Shown here: one piece after another, positions 27,455 to 36,030 of the stretch | How the letters are laid out: every line of letters starts with the position of its first letter | Position numbering within the stretch: position 1 is the stretch's first letter | NCBI RefSeq assembly: GCF_000702945.1 | Contig: NZ_JNLE01000003.1 | Location: forward strand, 4,077,501-4,141,500 | DNA: 64,000 nucleotides | Source of the DNA: Clostridium sp. KNHs205 | GTDB lineage: Bacteria; Bacillota; Clostridia; Lachnospirales; Lachnospiraceae | Direction of reading: 5' to 3' | Made by a program: the position numbers and the translations under genes | Notes under the pieces: model-generated | What the model was told of the DNA's origin: nothing | The model's database searches: none | What the model saw: the letters and a program-made list of their open reading frames with translations, nothing else

Positions 27455-28169
27455 AGTCTTCTTCCGGCAAGCACCTGTACCAGCGATATTTACATTATTG
27501 TCAGCACTCTTCTTTCTGTTCTTCTTTTATCTTGTTACCGCATATGCAGTAGAACCTTATTATTTCGAAGGCCTGGGGTTCTTACTGCCTTTCATGTGTT
27601 ATGGTATTCTCCATAAAGTAACAGCCAGGAAACTGATTAAGAAAACCACTTCCAATGCGATTTCTTTTGTTATGGCTCTTATTCTGAGTATTCCTATGGT
27701 GTTCCTCTTTCTTATACTATCTGTGCATTCAGCTACAACTGAATATAATAATCCCAAATTTTATGAGAGAATACTAAAAGTTAATGGTTATCCCCAAAAC
27801 TACAAGATCGAGCATTTTCCTTCTACTATTCCTGAAGATGCCAAAAATATATTATTTCACTATAATCCTGCTTTCTTACAGGGTGGTGAGATTTTCTCAC
27901 TTCGATTTAAGGCAGGCTCCACAGACCTTGCGGCATATGAGAAAGAATTTCTTAAGAGTGGTAAAACTTTAGACCCCTCGGACTATGATAATAACTTCTT
28001 TGAAAATATGATTTCTTATACCGGTTATAATATTCTACCAGAGGATTTCACCATCTATGTATTTAGCAGCACTTCCTACAAACAGGGAGATTGGAATCAT
28101 GGGAGAGTAAATCTCTCTGCTATAAGCACCTTGCGCAGAGAAATAATATTTTATTCCCATAACTGGTAA
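27438..28169 (+). CDS. membrane protein of unknown function
   Basis: A 243-residue protein with three membrane helices (about 15-37, 43-60 and 75-97) and a soluble domain of about 145 residues after them. The domain has FYERILKVNGYPQNY and a C-terminal beta-rich part. It starts inside the XRE gene behind GGAGGAG. I do not recognise the family. Coupling with DUF2975 and the small regulator suggests one functional unit at the membrane. Confidence 0.7.
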   Translation: MRPRIKVFFRQAPVPAIFTLLSALFFLFFFYLVTAYAVEPYYFEGLGFLLPFMCYGILHKVTARKLIKKTTSNAISFVMALILSIPMVFLFLILSVHSATTEYNNPKFYERILKVNGYPQNYKIEHFPSTIPEDAKNILFHYNPAFLQGGEIFSLRFKAGSTDLAAYEKEFLKSGKTLDPSDYDNNFFENMISYTGYNILPEDFTIYVFSSTSYKQGDWNHGRVNLSAISTLRREIIFYSHNW

Positions 28170-28234
28170 TTCACTTTATTTTATGATAGGCTGTATATAA
28201 ACTATAAACTCTATTAATCAAAGGAGTATTATTT

Positions 28235-28708
28235 ATGAAGAGTTGGATTCGGCATTTTATCTATTTAGTACTTTTAATCGTTTTGTTTGTCCTGTCTATC
28301 ATTGTTGGAAAATTATCGGCCCATTATTTCAGTGTTGAATGGCGTCCTAACCATCTGTACTTTTTACTTAGTTACATAATTTTTATTTGTATCGGCTTTG
28401 TTCTGGGGCTGGAACACTTCTACAAACAAATTAAAAAGCGCGGTAAATGGCATTGTAATCTGCCGAAGCTTCTACTAATTGGTTTACCGGCTTTTTATGT
28501 TTCACTATCAAATCTAATAATTTTCAGTTACATAGATTTTCTTAATAATACAATTGGCGCTCCATTGATTTATCTGTATCAAAGCAGTGGCGGAGGTTAC
28601 GTTAACTTAACTCAGATTATCTTTGGCCTCACTTTGATTACAGGTTTTTATAAAGACGGCAAAGAACTTGATACATATCAAGATTCGAATTTTAACAGCA
28701 GTTTATGA
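28235..28708 (+). CDS. four-helix membrane protein of unknown function
   Basis: A 157-residue hydrophobic protein (about four membrane helices) with AAAGGAG upstream of its ATG. It follows the previous membrane-protein gene by 65 bases and is probably in the same transcript. Its last 31 bases overlap the 3' end of the convergent TetR gene. No family motif was recognised. Confidence 0.65.
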   Translation: MKSWIRHFIYLVLLIVLFVLSIIVGKLSAHYFSVEWRPNHLYFLLSYIIFICIGFVLGLEHFYKQIKKRGKWHCNLPKLLLIGLPAFYVSLSNLIIFSYIDFLNNTIGAPLIYLYQSSGGGYVNLTQIIFGLTLITGFYKDGKELDTYQDSNFNSSL

Positions 28709-29220
28709 AGCAGTTCAGAGACTGCTTTACCGGGCATTTTCATCTCCTCCCATAACCAGGTTTCCAGCACTCCGAATACCCCTGCCACAATAAAGATCAC
28801 CTCCACCCTATCGGCTTCTGTGACAGAGCAGGAGTTATCTGCCTGTAACTTATGATTGAAAAAATTCTTTATCTTTTCCAATGTCCTGCCGCCATTTTCA
28901 ATTCGGGCCAGCACCAGAAATACTTCACGGTTCGTTTCCATGTATTCGGTTAATTTATCCGTAAAATTAAGTATTTTCATGGAGTTATCACAGGGATAGC
29001 ACTGGTCATAGAACAGTTCAATATGATAAATCAGTTCGTTTTCAAGTTGCTCCATCAGGTCATAAACATCCTTATAATGGAGATAAAATGTCCCCCGTCC
29101 TAAATCAGCAAGCTTTGATATCTCCACAACACTGATCCTATTGATGCTCTTTTGCTTTAATAACTCCAAAAATGCATTTCGTATTGCACGCTTTGTTTTC
29201 ACTGCCCTTCTGTCTTCCAT
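28678..29220 (-). CDS. TetR/AcrR-family regulator
   Basis: A 180-residue repressor. The TetR N-terminal HTH covers about 8-55 (KRAIRNAFLELLKQKSINRISVVEISKLADLGRGTFYLHYKD), followed by an all-helical ligand domain. ATG 29220 with AAAGGG is preferred over the in-frame TTG at 29241. It is divergent from a GNAT acetyltransferase gene. A perfect inverted repeat between them is a likely operator, so this gene and its neighbour are probable targets. Confidence 0.88.
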   Translation of the reverse strand: MEDRRAVKTKRAIRNAFLELLKQKSINRISVVEISKLADLGRGTFYLHYKDVYDLMEQLENELIYHIELFYDQCYPCDNSMKILNFTDKLTEYMETNREVFLVLARIENGGRTLEKIKNFFNHKLQADNSCSVTEADRVEVIFIVAGVFGVLETWLWEEMKMPGKAVSELLHKLLLKFES

Positions 29221-29250
29221 AACTGTCCCTTTCCTGTACAATTTAACACG

Positions 29251-29272
29251 AAGTGTTTATCTTTGAACACTT
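29251..29272. promoter_or_regulatory. candidate TetR operator
   Basis: AAGTGTT and AACACTT form a perfect inverted repeat with an eight-base spacer, 30 bases upstream of the tetR start. AACACGAAGTGTT overlaps it on the left as a second, shorter palindrome. On the plus strand a promoter TTGTGA-N17-TATAAT for the GNAT gene begins about 15 bases further on. Confidence 0.6.
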
Positions 29273-29361
29273 TCATATTCATTGCACATTGTGACTATTG
29301 TTTGATTTAAGTATAATATACACATGTACATTTATCAATAGTTGTATATGGAGGACATGAA

Positions 29362-29994
29362 ATGATGGAATACAGAAAAGCAAGAAAAGCCGAGCTTGGA
29401 GAAATTGCAGTTCTATTAACGGTATCTTTTCAAGATTATGGTTTCTTCAAGATGTATATAAAAAACAGAGAGAGACAATTTAAATTCCTGCACAGCATAT
29501 TAAGCACTGCTGTCAAAGCTTATTATAAAAAGCATGTCATCTTAGTCGGAGTTAATGATAATAAGATTCTGTCTGCCGCATTATTAAAGACTCCCGATAA
29601 ACAGGAACTTGGATTAATGGATTATGTGAGTGCGGGTGGAATTAAGGCATTACTTACAGGTGGAATTTTTAACACTTGGGGATTTCTGAAGCTGGCTCAG
29701 GAAGCTGGTTCTGCTTGCCATAGTCTGCCGGGTCGAGTATGGTATCTTGAAACACTTGCAGTATCTGCTTCTTGCCAGGGGCAAGGATTGGGAAGTAAGA
29801 TGCTAAAGGAAGGTATTAAGCCTTATATTGAAAAAAGAGGCGGTGGTTTACTGACTCTTATCACCAATACGGAACAGAACCGGCTTTTTTATAAAAAGAA
29901 TGGCTTTGATGAATTTCATGAAATGACACTTGCACGAAATGGCAAAAAAATTGGTAACTGGAGTTACCGAATGAAAATAGATAAACTGAAATAA
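29362..29994 (+). CDS. GNAT-family acetyltransferase
   Basis: A 210-residue acetyl-CoA-dependent transferase. The pyrophosphate loop is CQGQGLGSKML near 155 and the LYKKNGFDE motif near 175 closes the fold. The longer N-terminal part (about 20-120) with helices around FFKMYIKNRERQFKFL resembles GNAT members related to YitH. The acceptor is unknown. GGAGG precedes the ATG by seven bases. Divergent from the TetR gene and likely controlled by it. Confidence 0.88.
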   Translation: MMEYRKARKAELGEIAVLLTVSFQDYGFFKMYIKNRERQFKFLHSILSTAVKAYYKKHVILVGVNDNKILSAALLKTPDKQELGLMDYVSAGGIKALLTGGIFNTWGFLKLAQEAGSACHSLPGRVWYLETLAVSASCQGQGLGSKMLKEGIKPYIEKRGGGLLTLITNTEQNRLFYKKNGFDEFHEMTLARNGKKIGNWSYRMKIDKLK

Positions 29995-30114
29995 AGTATA
30001 TATATAAATTGATTTAATTCTTTATCTCTTCCAAATATGAAAGCTAATATTTATACCAGGAAAAGATAAAATTTATTAATCGCTTTATAAGTTTAAGATC
30101 AAGAGGTGAAGAAT

Positions 30115-30861
30115 ATGGTTTTATATTTTAGCGGTACCGGGAACAGCCGTTATGTGGCTAAGATAATTGCAGAGAAATCAAAAGATGATCTGATTTCAAT
30201 GAATGAACTGATGAAAACAGGAAATAAAGAAGAACTGAGCTCCCCTGATAAACCCTTCGTTTTTGTCTGTCCCACTTATGCCTGGAGAATTCCCCGTGTC
30301 GTTACAGAGTTCATCCGCTCTGCCACATTTACTGGCAGCAGAAAAGTATATTTTCTTATGACCTGCGGTGATGACACAGCCAATGCCATAGGCTATATCA
30401 AGGAATTGTGTGAGTTTAAAGGCTTTGAATTACAAGGTTTTGCAGAAATTATCATGCCGGAAAACTACATTACAATGTATTCCGCTCCAGAGAAAGCTGT
30501 GGCTAAGGAGATTATTGAAAAAAGTACTCCTTTTATCCTTAAGCTTGCAGAAAACATTCAGGACGGTAAAGTTTTTGACCCTTTTACAGCAAAAGCTAAA
30601 GTTAAGAGTGGTTTAGTAAATACTGCCTTTTATGGACTGGTGGTTAAAGCAAAAGGATTTCATGCTACAGATAAATGTATAAGCTGCAGTAAATGTGTAA
30701 AGCTATGTCCCTTAAATAATATTGAAATGTCAGGCAGTAAGCCTGCCTGGAATAATAAGTGTACCCATTGTATGGCATGTATCTGCGGCTGTCCTGTCAC
30801 TGCCATTGAATATAAAAATAAGACCCAGGGCAAGACCAGATACTATCTGGATACTTTCTAG
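30115..30861 (+). CDS. EFR1-type flavodoxin-ferredoxin fusion protein
   Basis: A 248-residue protein. A short flavodoxin-like domain (about 1-150) with the FMN phosphate loop FSGTGNSRYVA is followed by two [4Fe-4S] motifs, CISCSKCVKLCP near 188 and CTHCMACICGCP near 215. Such EFR1-family proteins are common in anaerobic Clostridia and are thought to move single electrons between flavin and Fe-S partners; the partner is unknown. ATG 30115 with AGAGGTGA is preferred over GTG 30106. Confidence 0.9.
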   Translation: MVLYFSGTGNSRYVAKIIAEKSKDDLISMNELMKTGNKEELSSPDKPFVFVCPTYAWRIPRVVTEFIRSATFTGSRKVYFLMTCGDDTANAIGYIKELCEFKGFELQGFAEIIMPENYITMYSAPEKAVAKEIIEKSTPFILKLAENIQDGKVFDPFTAKAKVKSGLVNTAFYGLVVKAKGFHATDKCISCSKCVKLCPLNNIEMSGSKPAWNNKCTHCMACICGCPVTAIEYKNKTQGKTRYYLDTF

Positions 30862-30960
30862 ATAATCCCTAATTTATAGCGAACATAGAATTATAATTTA
30901 TAGTATCCTTTAATATCCAAGCACAATTATGAAAAACCTTTAACAATAACAAAATAATTT

Positions 30961-31037
30961 AGAGTGAAAGAATCACTATTTGCTTCCCTGCAAATAATGC
31001 TCTTTCACTCTTTTATAATGGCTCTTTCACTCTTTTC
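30961..31037 (+). terminator. terminator with a duplicated 3' arm
   Basis: AGAGTGAAAGA (30961-30971) pairs with TCTTTCACTCT (31001-31011), with an inner perfect stem TATTTGC/GCAAATA, and TTTT follows. The arm TCTTTCACTCTTTT recurs at 31023, giving two alternative terminators. It ends the EFR1 transcript about 100 bases after its stop. Confidence 0.85.
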
Positions 31038-31054
31038 TTACTATTTTTTGCTTT

Positions 31055-31867
31055 CTAATCTCTTAACCTTCTCCGAATAAGCCTGGCTAGTATCTTTGCT
31101 TCACTTTCAGGTCTTCTCTCAGATAATCTGGCCGCTGCTACAGGAAGTTCCCATTTCTTTAGATCCTCCATATGATATCTGGTAATCTTTAAATATTCTT
31201 TTAAGTAACTGGCTGCCATCCTTCCCTGAAAGAAGCTGATGAGTTTCTTTTTAAAAGGATTTGGTTCAGGAATATCACTGTATTTCAGCATAATAAAAGT
31301 TCTTGCAGCATCTGCGACAGGTTCACCTTTACAGGCAGTCATCCAGTCAATGGTTATCGGACCTTTGTCAGTAAGGATTACATTATCCGGATGAAAATCG
31401 AAATGACACAATCTATTTCCTTCCGGCAGCCCGTCCATATAGTTATTAATCAGGGTCTTTTCTGCCTCCGTCAGATGTTCTGCTCTGGCTATATCACCTC
31501 GCAGCTTATCTTTCACTGAAATAAACTCAAAATCAATATTCCTTTGTATATCTTTATGAATTCCTGCCAGCGTACGGCAATAATACTTGTATTCCTTCAG
31601 ATTACCAAACAGCTCTCCCAGCATGGCCTTGCCTGCTATCTTTTCATAGACAGCGCCATACCGGTCTTCTTTCTGGACTTTTTCATAAGCTTTCGGAAGA
31701 AAGGTATACCTGTCTGATAACTGTTTGGTTATATTATATTCCCAATCGGCGGCTTCTTTGGGCATATAATTATAATACAGTTTTAGGATTTTATTCTCCT
31801 CCCACTGATATATCTCCGCCGTATTTCCTTTTCCAATAAGAAGTATGTCTCTTTCCATCTCTACCAC
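31055..31867 (-). CDS. APH-family small-molecule phosphotransferase
   Basis: A 270-residue kinase-fold enzyme. The nucleotide loop region is LIGKGNTAEIYQWEENKILKLY, the catalytic loop HFDFHPDN near 155 and the metal-binding motif IDWM near 174. This is the aminoglycoside/choline/fructosamine kinase superfamily; the substrate is unknown and resistance cannot be inferred. It follows the Gfo/Idh gene by three bases (GTG 31867; ATG 31858 is possible), so the two are co-transcribed and may act on a shared sugar-like substrate. Confidence 0.83.
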   Translation of the reverse strand: MVEMERDILLIGKGNTAEIYQWEENKILKLYYNYMPKEAADWEYNITKQLSDRYTFLPKAYEKVQKEDRYGAVYEKIAGKAMLGELFGNLKEYKYYCRTLAGIHKDIQRNIDFEFISVKDKLRGDIARAEHLTEAEKTLINNYMDGLPEGNRLCHFDFHPDNVILTDKGPITIDWMTACKGEPVADAARTFIMLKYSDIPEPNPFKKKLISFFQGRMAASYLKEYLKITRYHMEDLKKWELPVAAARLSERRPESEAKILARLIRRRLRD

Positions 31868-31870
31868 ACT

Positions 31871-32830
31871 CTATTGCCATTTCTCTATAAGTTTGTCAAA
31901 TATACCTGCGCATGCACTGGTATCTTTTAAGGGAATATAGTCGCTCTCAATTTTCTTATTGCGGAAAAGTTCGCTGATATGTTGGATTTCATATATAAAT
32001 CCGTCTTCAAATTCTTCTTCAAAGGTCTCCAGCAATTCGCCGTTCTCATTGTATCTCTCAACTTTGTGAGCACCCAGGAAATTGTATACTACCACTTTTC
32101 CTTCAGTACCATAGACGATTGCATCCTGAGATACTCTGGCATTCAGACCGCAGGATAAAGATGCTAAGGCACCGCTTGCAAAGCCAAGATTAATAACTGT
32201 AAAATCATCAACTCCTGTAGCACATTTATGAGCAATTCCACTTACTTCTACCGGATTCTCTCCTAATATACCCGTAGCAAACTCAATGGGATATACACCT
32301 GCGTCATAGAGACTTCCCCCTGCAAGCTCCGGGTTGAATAACCTGTGCTCCGCATCAAAAGGAATATGAAAACAGAAAGCTGCCTGTACAAGCTGTGGTT
32401 TACCGATAAGTCCCCCAGCAACCCATTCTCTTGCTTTTCTAAAGGCAGGGATACATCTGCTCCACATAGCTTCCATCAAAAGAACATTTTTCTCTTTCGC
32501 CAGCTCAATCAATTCATCTGCATCTTTTTTAGTGGTAACAAAAGGCTTTTCACAGAGTACAGCCTTTCCCTGCATAATACATTTTTTTATGATATCGTAA
32601 TGAAAATTATGGGTTAATGCCACATAAACGATATCGACCTCTTCATCTTGTAATAATTCATCATAATTATCATATGCTTTTGCAGCATTATATTCCTTTG
32701 CAAATGCTTCAGACCTTTTCATATCTCTTGAAGCAACTGCCCTAAGGCTTGTACCCTCTGCATTTTTTAAAACACCTGCAAATCTGTTTGCAATACCGCC
32801 AAGTCCGATAATTCCAAATCTCACTGTCAT
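31871..32830 (-). CDS. Gfo/Idh/MocA-family oxidoreductase
   Basis: A 319-residue NAD(P)-dependent dehydrogenase. The N-terminal Rossmann fold has IIGLGGIANRFAGVL, and CEKPFVT near 95 carries the catalytic Lys in the EKP motif. AGGSLYDAGVYPIEFA near 170 is the metal-free substrate signature of the family (GGxxxDxGxY). It probably oxidises a sugar, inositol or similar polyol derivative. GGAG lies seven bases before the ATG. First gene of an operon with the kinase. Confidence 0.93.
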   Translation of the reverse strand: MTVRFGIIGLGGIANRFAGVLKNAEGTSLRAVASRDMKRSEAFAKEYNAAKAYDNYDELLQDEEVDIVYVALTHNFHYDIIKKCIMQGKAVLCEKPFVTTKKDADELIELAKEKNVLLMEAMWSRCIPAFRKAREWVAGGLIGKPQLVQAAFCFHIPFDAEHRLFNPELAGGSLYDAGVYPIEFATGILGENPVEVSGIAHKCATGVDDFTVINLGFASGALASLSCGLNARVSQDAIVYGTEGKVVVYNFLGAHKVERYNENGELLETFEEEFEDGFIYEIQHISELFRNKKIESDYIPLKDTSACAGIFDKLIEKWQ

Positions 32831-33061
32831 AATGTATTCTCCGTTCTATAGTCCTATAATAGTTTAGAAAGACTGTTTTTTCAGCCACTAGAAAGTTAAA
32901 ATTGAAGATAGCATTCATTTCCTAAAAGTGATTAAAATAGAAAATGTTCTCGCTTTCATTGTATTGAATGCGAGAACATTTGTCAATCACTCTTAAATTT
33001 GCATTATTTACAACTTATAATTGCATTATTTATGCACACATTTATCTTTATTATTCAGTTA
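32831..33061. other. intergenic region, nothing recognised
   Basis: Promoter-proximal DNA of the Gfo/Idh gene with a hairpin-like GTTCTCGC(A)TTT...ATTGAATGCGAGAAC element near 32944-32978, formed by GTTCTCGC and GCGAGAAC. No gene seen. Confidence 0.4.
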
Positions 33062-33283
33062 TCAGTTCTCTGACCTCCACCCTTTTACTTTTCCGGAGGA
33101 TAGATAGGAAACCAAAAAGAAACAGGTACATATGACGGTAGTCGGTAATATCAGGGTGATTGCTGAGTACTCTGTTTCAAAATTTGCATTACTGACATTA
33201 TAACCATAATTCTAAAGCATATCGCAGATTATATAAGATAAATCTTCATCATCATCAATTACAAGAATCTGTTTTGGCTTCAT
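33062..33283 (-). pseudogene. relic of a response-regulator gene, interrupted by a stop
   Basis: The minus strand encodes MKPKQILVIDDDEDLSYIIC DML, then TAG (33212-33214), then NYGYNVSNANFETEYSAI in the same frame. This is the start of a two-component receiver domain: the acidic DDD pocket, then GY-V-A in strand 2. The TAG replaces a codon in the first helix. After this the receiver homology is lost and an unrelated hydrophobic stretch runs to TGA at 33062. No phosphorylation Asp or output domain remains. A nonsense mutation plus a large deletion explains it. Confidence 0.75.
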
Positions 33284-33488
33284 ATGATATCTCTCTGTCT
33301 CCCATTCTCTTATTTATTCAACAGTATTGTAACAAATAACACCTGCAAAGTCGATGTTATTGTAAATTATCTGCTTAATTAATGTTACTGTAGATTTTTA
33401 CCCTGTAAATCCCTTTCGTTGACAAATACTTTAATTGATATTATAGTTATATGTGTTTTAAATCAACAGATATTATAAGGAGCTTACT

Positions 33489-34175
33489 ATGAACTATAAG
33501 ATTTTACTCTTTGATCTGGATGATACCCTTTTGGATTTCGCCGCCAATGAACAATCTGCCTTAAAGCATCTCTTTGAAGATAACGGTATTGATTTTACAA
33601 AGGAAGTCTTTGATACCTATTCAAGTGTTAATAAAAGGCTTTGGGCTGCATATGAGAAGGGTGAGATTCTGTTAGATGAGGTATTAAACACCAGATTTTC
33701 AAATGCTTTATTCTCTCTTGGTAAAAAGGCTGACGGCAAGCTCTGGGAACAAAACTACCGGGAACTGTTAGGAAACGGCCATGAGATGATTGAAGGGGCG
33801 GATAGGTTAATAAAGCGCCTATCAGGTTCCTTCCGTATGTTCATCGTAACAAACGGAGTAACAGAAACTCAGATAAAGCGCTTAAAACTTTCCGGTTTAT
33901 ACTCTTATTTTGAAGATATTTTTACTTCTCAGGCAATTGGATACCAGAAACCGGCTGCGGAGTTCTTTGATTATGTAAAATCTCATGTAAAAGACTTTGA
34001 TGCAAAGAACACTTTAATGATTGGTGATTCCTTAAGCAGTGATATAAAGGGAGGCAATCTGGCCGGTATAGATACCTGCTGGATCAACAGGAACTCTGCT
34101 GCACCCTCAGCAGATATCAAAAGTACCTATAGCATTGCTAATTTAGATGAGTTATTTGATATAGTTGGTTCTTAA
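33489..34175 (+). CDS. HAD hydrolase, YjjG-type nucleotidase
   Basis: A 228-residue haloacid-dehalogenase-family phosphatase. Motif I DLDDTLLDF near 10, motif II VTNGVTETQ near 120, and motif IV MIGDSLSSDIKG near 180 are intact. Features such as the GxxQIKRLKLSGLYxYFEDIF block match the YjjG/YfnB group, which removes phosphate from non-canonical pyrimidine nucleotides. It has AAGGAG before the ATG and ends three bases from the convergent isochorismatase-like gene. Confidence 0.88.
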   Translation: MNYKILLFDLDDTLLDFAANEQSALKHLFEDNGIDFTKEVFDTYSSVNKRLWAAYEKGEILLDEVLNTRFSNALFSLGKKADGKLWEQNYRELLGNGHEMIEGADRLIKRLSGSFRMFIVTNGVTETQIKRLKLSGLYSYFEDIFTSQAIGYQKPAAEFFDYVKSHVKDFDAKNTLMIGDSLSSDIKGGNLAGIDTCWINRNSAAPSADIKSTYSIANLDELFDIVGS

Positions 34176-34178
34176 TAC

Positions 34179-34703
34179 TTACTGGTTCAAAATATCCTCT
34201 AATGGAATCACTTTAGCAAATCTGTTATTCCATAAGGCAAAATTGAAATATTCATACACCTGCTTTCCGGTCATAAACTGATTATCAACGGTTGAATTCG
34301 TACCCTCCGGTATAATCACTTCATATTCCTGTTCAAAGGCAGACTTGCAGGTAGCATCGATACAATACTCGGTTTGAAGACCTACAAGGTAGATTTTACT
34401 AATATCTTTACTGTCAAGGTAATCCTTCAAACCGGTTTGCCGGAAAGCACTGTTATACCTTTTCTCAATGATTTTGTCCGTCTCTAAGGGTGTAATCTCG
34501 CTATATATCTGCCACTCTCTGCTGCCATACTCCATATTACTTCCAGGTCCGTCGTTATGTCTGACATAGATTACTTCCATCCCTTTTTCTCTGGCAAAAG
34601 CAATCATTTTTTTTACACCTTCAAGAAAATTTACTTCATTATAAGGATGTTCCTCCATAATAACCGTTTGAATATCAACTACCAACAACACTGCTTTGTC
34701 CAT
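34179..34703 (-). CDS. isochorismatase-family cysteine hydrolase
   Basis: A 174-residue hydrolase with the family's triad: Asp in VVDIQ near 10, Lys in EKRYNSAF near 80 and Cys in TEYCID near 113. Members hydrolyse amides such as nicotinamide or act on isochorismate; the substrate here is unknown. AGGAGG lies nine bases before the ATG. The region upstream of its start is a degenerate 18-bp repeat (34721-34920), so its promoter may lie within or beyond the array. Confidence 0.9.
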   Translation of the reverse strand: MDKAVLLVVDIQTVIMEEHPYNEVNFLEGVKKMIAFAREKGMEVIYVRHNDGPGSNMEYGSREWQIYSEITPLETDKIIEKRYNSAFRQTGLKDYLDSKDISKIYLVGLQTEYCIDATCKSAFEQEYEVIIPEGTNSTVDNQFMTGKQVYEYFNFALWNNRFAKVIPLEDILNQ

Positions 34704-34720
34704 AATATTTATCCTCCTGT

Positions 34721-34920
34721 TTATTTTACTGCCCTGTTATTCTTATACCACACTGTTTTATTCTGCGCGCTCTTTTATGCTACGTTGTTCTTTTGTTTTA
34801 CGCCGCTCTCTTATACTATGTCTGCTACGTCGCCCTATTATTCTACGCAGCTTTTTATTCTATACAGCTCTTTTATTCTACGCTCTCTTTTATTCTACAT
34901 CGCTCTATATATGCTGCGCT
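34721..34920. repeat. degenerate 17-19 bp tandem repeat
   Basis: About eleven imperfect units with consensus TTTTATTCTACGCAGCTC, much more diverged than the other arrays. Unit lengths vary by a base or two and one unit is expanded. It lies just upstream of the isochorismatase-like gene. Long open frames rich in Leu, Phe and Tyr across it are by-products of the repeat. Confidence 0.75.
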
Positions 34921-35118
34921 GACTAAAAGAATCATACGTTAAATTCTGTGTGAATTTACATCCTTATAGAATAACCTATCACCCTAAATAATTGGACTGG
35001 AGCATAACTTTTCACTTATCCTATGGGCAATATCCCAGGCCAGCCTGTGATATGTGTGTTATTGTAATATAAACAGGAGGTTATGTCCAATTAAATAAAC
35101 TTAATTTACCTTACATTG
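34921..35118. other. intergenic DNA with a dispersed repeat copy
   Basis: GGGCAATATCCCAGGC and the following CAGCCTGTGATATG (35025-35055) have a homologue at 38496-38536. The rest shows no gene or terminator. Confidence 0.5.
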
Positions 35119-35916
35119 TTACTTATAAGTCTCAAAAAATCGCAATATACTTCCGTCTATTGTAGTTATACTGCATTCTTTGCTTCCCCAAGGCTGTTCA
35201 AGGATATCAGAAATCTGCTCCCAGCCGTTTTTCTTTACGAGCCCATGCAAAGAATCAAGTCCTTCTACCATTAAGAAACTTGCTACTCCTTTTACCGCTT
35301 CTCCCTTAAACAGATGAAAACCTCTAAAGGGAACAATATGCGCAACGGCTACTTCACCTGGGTAATCAAATACACAACCATATTCACCGGCTCCTTCACT
35401 GTCCCTGGCTGCAACATCTCCGTACCATCCCAATACTTCCTCAAACCATTTAACGGTTTTGTCCATGTCATCAGTAAAATATACAGGACCATTTTCTCTT
35501 ACCACATAACCTCGGCTGCTATACTTCTTCATCTCTTCAATCCTCTCATTCATCATTATTTGGAAGTTAAGCTGAGGATAAGCTTTCAGTACAATGTCTG
35601 TATTTCTGGCTTCCGAAGGGGTAATTCCATAGAATCTTGCAAATGCTCTGGAAAAAGCCGCATGGGATTCATAACCGTATTTCAAGGCAACATCAATAAT
35701 TTTCGTTTCCTCTGCCTGAAGTTCAGCAGCAGCTAAAGATAACCTCCTGCCACGAATATATTCCCCCAAAGATAAGTGTGTGAGGAAGGAAAATATACGT
35801 TGAAATTCCCAAACAGAACATCCGGTATATCTGGCCGCCTCTTTATAATCCACCTCCTCCATTATATTTCTTTCAATATAATCAATCGCCTGACTCATAC
35901 CTGTTTGCCAATCCAT
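35119..35916 (-). CDS. AraC-type regulator fused to a VOC (glyoxalase-like) domain
   Basis: A 265-residue protein. Residues 5-105 form the AraC double HTH (DYIERNIMEEVDYKEAARYTGCSVWEFQRIF...YGYESHAAFSRAFARFYGITPSEAR). Residues about 135-263 form a VOC-type domain (VYFTDDMDKTVKWFEEVLGWYGDV ... GSILRFFE), which likely binds the inducer. The order is the reverse of the common AraC layout, where the sensing domain is N-terminal. AGGAGG precedes the ATG. Nearby target is not obvious. Confidence 0.9.
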   Translation of the reverse strand: MDWQTGMSQAIDYIERNIMEEVDYKEAARYTGCSVWEFQRIFSFLTHLSLGEYIRGRRLSLAAAELQAEETKIIDVALKYGYESHAAFSRAFARFYGITPSEARNTDIVLKAYPQLNFQIMMNERIEEMKKYSSRGYVVRENGPVYFTDDMDKTVKWFEEVLGWYGDVAARDSEGAGEYGCVFDYPGEVAVAHIVPFRGFHLFKGEAVKGVASFLMVEGLDSLHGLVKKNGWEQISDILEQPWGSKECSITTIDGSILRFFETYK

Positions 35917-36030
35917 TTCGCACCTCCTGATTATATTATAGAATAATGGATATTTTCTGCTGTACAGATTGTGTATAATTCTGCATAATGTAATTATAGC
36001 ACTGGATTAGATGTACTTATAGGCAAGTTT

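Noticed and set aside
31055..31867. Aminoglycoside resistance gene
   Set aside because: The phosphotransferase fold is clear but no substrate-specific residues could be matched.
34557..34926. Leu/Phe/Tyr-rich open frames of 76-121 codons
   Set aside because: They lie in a degenerate tandem repeat and on the antisense of the isochorismatase gene, with no ribosome binding site.
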